Shown piece by piece: positions 61,036 through 64,000 of a stretch of DNA of 64,000 bases (positions within the stretch are counted from its first letter, which is position 1; the number at the start of each line of letters is the position of its first letter). Source of the stretch: JAMQKA01 sp031569985 (GTDB lineage: Bacteria > Bacteroidota > Rhodothermia > Balneolales > Balneolaceae); NCBI RefSeq assembly GCF_031569985.1, contig NZ_JAMQKA010000031.1:1-64000 (forward strand), written 5' to 3'. Under the pieces are notes generated by a model, which ran no database searches, had not been told where the DNA came from, and saw only the letters and a program-made list of their open reading frames with translations. The translations under genes and the position numbers were made by a program.

Positions 61036-64000
61036 CTATTCGATAATGATCCCCTGTTTTTCAAGTTCAGTTTTCAATTGATCAATCTCGTTTAACACAA
61101 CCTGGAGATTTGACTGAAACTCCTCGATCTGGCGCAGGGCAATCCGGTAATTCTCTTGCTGAATTTCGGTTGAAGGAGAGGTAGAACTACTAATAGCTGC
61201 CGTTGCTGCACCTGCCCGATCTTTGATGGAGGGCTCGGCCAGCTCAAAACGGGAAGTCTTGGTAACGTCACCATTAAGCACCTCGTTCATATCCAGCAAC
61301 TGCTTGCGGAGCGTGTCGGCCCGGTCATACTGATTGGGCATCTCGCCATGGTCCAAAACCGCTTGCTTCAACTCGGAGATACTCTTCAAAGCATCCTGCA
61401 ATTTTTCATCAGCAGCATCAATCTGACCACTCAGGCGGATCGCCCTGAAATGGAAGTCGGCTAGCTCCTCCCGGTTTTCAGCAGGCAGAGTCACATTGTC
61501 AAGCGGCGTAACACGGATCATTTGGGTATTGCCGATTGAGCTCCACTGCCCGTTCACGACCTTTGCCATCGATACCCGGTAATCTCCAGGAGGAACCAGC
61601 GGACGGGCACTCCACCAGCCATCCGCTCCTCCTACCGCATTAGCGCGCAGATCCCAGGTCACATGGTGCAGACCACGGCGTGCAGGTTGTTTTATTCTCC
61701 TCACAAGATCACCTTTGTCGTTTGTAATAGTCAGTGCTATAAAAGGATCTTCCGCCTGGTCTTCCCGCTCAAGCTGTGCCCAGTCGGGATACTCGATCTG
61801 CTCATTTTGCTCGATACGATGCTGTTCCTCCTGCTTGCGCTGCTCTTTCAATGACGGAATGGACTCTTTGAGGTGATACCGGATGATCGCGCCATTCGGA
61901 GGATTCGGAGATGTAAAATAGTTATGTCCCTGCGAACCGCTGTGGCGGTCGGACTCAATATACTGTAAGGCTTCTTTTACAGGGAAAATGTGGGCTTCTG
62001 TCATCAGTGATTCGGATGAGAGTCTTCGCAGCCAGTCGTAATCATCGGCAATGTAAAATCCACGGCCGAATGAGGCCAGGACAAGATCGTCTTCCCCTTC
62101 ATGGATTTCAATATCGCGGATCGATATCGTGGGGATATTACGAGCCCCGATCCAGTTCATTCCACCATCCAGTGATATCTGCAAACCGAATTCGGTGCCC
62201 ATAAACAGGATGTTTGCCTCCTCGTGATCCTGGTAAATTGTCCAACCGGGTTGATCCTGTGGCAGATTGCTGCTCAGTGACTGCCACGAACGACCGCGAT
62301 CATCGCTGACCAGCAGGTAGGGCTGGTAATCCCCATATTTATGATTGTTGAAAACCGCAAAAACCTGGTCCTCATTTATGGGAGAAGCAAACAGATCGGC
62401 AACAAACGCCATATTGGGCACGCCCGGCAAGTCTTCAACTGTTCGCCAATTTTGCCCGCCGTCCTCCGTCACCTGGATCAGGCCATCATCAGTGCCTGCA
62501 TAGATCAAGCCTTCCCGGAGAGGAGATTCATCCAGTGACACGATGGTGCTGAGCGGTGAGGTATAAACATTTTTAAAAACCGCTTCCGGACTCCAAATGC
62601 GGTCCATCACTTCCATCTCATTGCGATCAAGATCCTTGGTGAGATCACCGCTGACCGGTACCCAGGAGTTTCCGCGGTCCTCACTCTTAAACAGTCTCTG
62701 TGCTGCAAAATAGAGCGTTTGGTTGTTATGTGGACTGATAATCAGCGGGGAGTTCCAGTGCCAGCGCAGCGGGGGTTCCCCCGGGGCCGAACGCGGCTGT
62801 ATATCGGTTAGCTGCCCACTTTGCCTGTCATACCGGGCCAGGTCGCCGTATTGTGACTGGCTGTACAGGATATCGGGGTTGTCGGGATCAACCCTCGTTT
62901 GAAAGCCATCCCCACCCTTGGTAAAAAACCAATCGCCATTGCCGATGCCCTGTTCGTCGATCGTCTGGTTGGGGGCGCCGAGGCTACTATTGTCCTGCGT
63001 ACCGCCATATACATAGTAGAACGGCCTGGAATGGTCGATGCCAACCCGGTAAAACTGGGTTATCGGCAGGTTATTGATAAATTTCCAGGTCGCTCCATCA
63101 TCCCATGTCTCATAAATTCCCCCGTCGCTGCTCATCATCATATAGTCTGGATCATCGGGATCAAACACGATATCGTGATTATCCACATGTTTGTTGCCTT
63201 CAGTCATCCGGGTCCAGGTAGAACCACCATCTTCGGTATAATGGGTGCGGACATCCACCACATAAACCTTGTCAAACTCGTGGGGACTGGGGAACAGCTC
63301 CATGTAATACTGAGCATCCACCACCATGTGATCGCTTTTCCTGGTCCATGTTTCGCCGCGGTCATCAGAACGGTAAAATCCCCCACTGGTACCCTCAGTT
63401 GCGATAATGGCATAGACAACTTCCGGTTTTTGCGGTGATATGGCCAAACCAATTCGTCCAACATTACCTGAAGGCAATCCACGGCTCAACTTCTTCCAGT
63501 TTTCACCGCCATCCACTGATTTGTAGATGGCCCCTTCCGGTCCCCCGGCCACCAGTATTCCAAAATGTCGGCGACGCTGATAGGAGGCTGCATAAAGGAT
63601 ATCTGGATCAGAGGGATACAGTACCACATCCGAAATCCCGGTATTTTCACTGACATGCAGCACACGCACCCATGTTTCGCCGCCGTCGGTCGTCTTGTAG
63701 AGCCCACGCTCTCCTCCGGCTGACCACAACGGCCCCTGGGATGCAACATACACCACATCCGAATTGCGCGGGTCAATTTCAATTTTCCCGATATGGTTCG
63801 AGGTCTCAAGTCCGGTATTTGTCCAGGTTTCACCCGCGTCGGTACTCTTGTAAACGCCATCACCATAGCCGACTGATCGCTGACTATTGTTCTCCCCTGT
63901 TCCCACCCAGATGACATTTGGATCCTGGGGATCAATCGCCACAGTCCCGATGGCATAGGAGCCCTGATCATCAAAAATCGGCTCCCAGGTAGTCCCGTTG
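61036..64000 (-). CDS. Sortilin/VPS10-like BNR-repeat exported protein, N-terminus outside window
   Basis: The frame is open from the window edge to a stop at 61036 (at least 988 residues). The N-terminal two thirds are BNR/sortilin-type propeller blades with repeated Asp-box words: YKSTDAGETWT, YKTTDGGETW, YKSVDGGENWKK, YRSDDRGETWT, FKSEDRGNSW, VTEDGGQNW, VSDDRGRSW and ISLDGGMNW. A FIADDYDWLRRLSSE region is followed by a beta-domain with PPGDYRVSM and a C-terminal helical, probably coiled-coil, tail (QIEEFQSNLQVVLNEIDQL). Proteins like this are often misnamed glycosyl hydrolases. The role is unknown; it precedes the DUF885 gene in an operon. Confidence 0.85.
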   Translation of the reverse strand, partial: NGTTWEPIFDDQGSYAIGTVAIDPQDPNVIWVGTGENNSQRSVGYGDGVYKSTDAGETWTNTGLETSNHIGKIEIDPRNSDVVYVASQGPLWSAGGERGLYKTTDGGETWVRVLHVSENTGISDVVLYPSDPDILYAASYQRRRHFGILVAGGPEGAIYKSVDGGENWKKLSRGLPSGNVGRIGLAISPQKPEVVYAIIATEGTSGGFYRSDDRGETWTRKSDHMVVDAQYYMELFPSPHEFDKVYVVDVRTHYTEDGGSTWTRMTEGNKHVDNHDIVFDPDDPDYMMMSSDGGIYETWDDGATWKFINNLPITQFYRVGIDHSRPFYYVYGGTQDNSSLGAPNQTIDEQGIGNGDWFFTKGGDGFQTRVDPDNPDILYSQSQYGDLARYDRQSGQLTDIQPRSAPGEPPLRWHWNSPLIISPHNNQTLYFAAQRLFKSEDRGNSWVPVSGDLTKDLDRNEMEVMDRIWSPEAVFKNVYTSPLSTIVSLDESPLREGLIYAGTDDGLIQVTEDGGQNWRTVEDLPGVPNMAFVADLFASPINEDQVFAVFNNHKYGDYQPYLLVSDDRGRSWQSLSSNLPQDQPGWTIYQDHEEANILFMGTEFGLQISLDGGMNWIGARNIPTISIRDIEIHEGEDDLVLASFGRGFYIADDYDWLRRLSSESLMTEAHIFPVKEALQYIESDRHSGSQGHNYFTSPNPPNGAIIRYHLKESIPSLKEQRKQEEQHRIEQNEQIEYPDWAQLEREDQAEDPFIALTITNDKGDLVRRIKQPARRGLHHVTWDLRANAVGGADGWWSARPLVPPGDYRVSMAKVVNGQWSSIGNTQMIRVTPLDNVTLPAENREELADFHFRAIRLSGQIDAADEKLQDALKSISELKQAVLDHGEMPNQYDRADTLRKQLLDMNEVLNGDVTKTSRFELAEPSIKDRAGAATAAISSSTSPSTEIQQENYRIALRQIEEFQSNLQVVLNEIDQLKTELEKQGIIIE

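Overview
The window looks like a chromosome segment from the Bacteroidota/Rhodothermota side of the FCB group. A Balneolaceae-type marine or saline heterotroph is my best guess. The evidence is two SusC/SusD pairs, an ECF sigma/FecR anti-sigma pair, many short-signal lipoproteins, DUF885 and sortilin-like BNR proteins, and a Bacteroidetes-type TAnnTTTG promoter. GC content is moderate. Intergenic space is large and full of short dispersed repeats. The placement rests on gene content, not on a marker gene.

Layout. 1-14.8 kb is mixed housekeeping and accessory DNA: the end of an IS630-type transposase, glycerate 2-kinase, a GT2 glycosyltransferase, a PhoH-type ATPase, an MBL-fold hydrolase overlapping purine nucleoside phosphorylase, a polysaccharide deacetylase, a PD40 propeller protein, a class II photolyase, a broken MscS channel gene and two envelope beta-barrel proteins. 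15.1-17.2 kb is a GH127 beta-L-arabinofuranosidase. 17.3-24.6 kb is a thiol/envelope cluster: outer-membrane protein, two DUF3179 lipoproteins, DUF3047, a frameshifted DoxX gene, CcdA-like and TlpA-like proteins and OsmC. 24.9-26.3 kb holds an exported protein of unknown function and a HAD phosphatase. 26.8-34.1 kb is a sigma/FecR/SusC/SusD operon. 34.4-55.1 kb is an arabinan/L-arabinose locus: a tandem pair of GH43 enzymes, a third GH43 with a C-terminal domain, a GH39, araA, araD, araB, a DUF3823/SusD/SusC operon and a Nudix-type AraR-like regulator. 56.3-64 kb holds a DUF5060/TIM-barrel glycosidase, a DUF885 peptidase-like protein and a large BNR-repeat protein cut by the window edge.

How it fits together. 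Secreted GH43, GH127 and GH39 enzymes would cut arabinan or arabinose side chains outside the cell or in the periplasm. The SusC/SusD pairs import oligosaccharides, and AraA-AraB-AraD turn L-arabinose into D-xylulose 5-phosphate. A shared 19-bp dyad (AAGTGT-N7-ACACTT) lies upstream of GH127, the GH43 pair, araB, the second susC (two copies) and, more weakly, the third GH43 gene and the ECF sigma gene. I read it as the operator of the adjacent AraR-like regulator, which would make most of the window one regulon.

The most striking regulatory signal is upstream of osmC. A 27-codon reading frame with four consecutive Cys codons is followed by a complete set of four alternating pairing segments: a protector hairpin, a 10-bp antiterminator and a terminator with six U. 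This has the layout of a cysteine-responsive transcription attenuator. Several genes nearby are damaged (mscS, doxX, the DUF3047 signal peptide) or have an anomalous start (phoH). Either gene decay or sequencing error could explain this.
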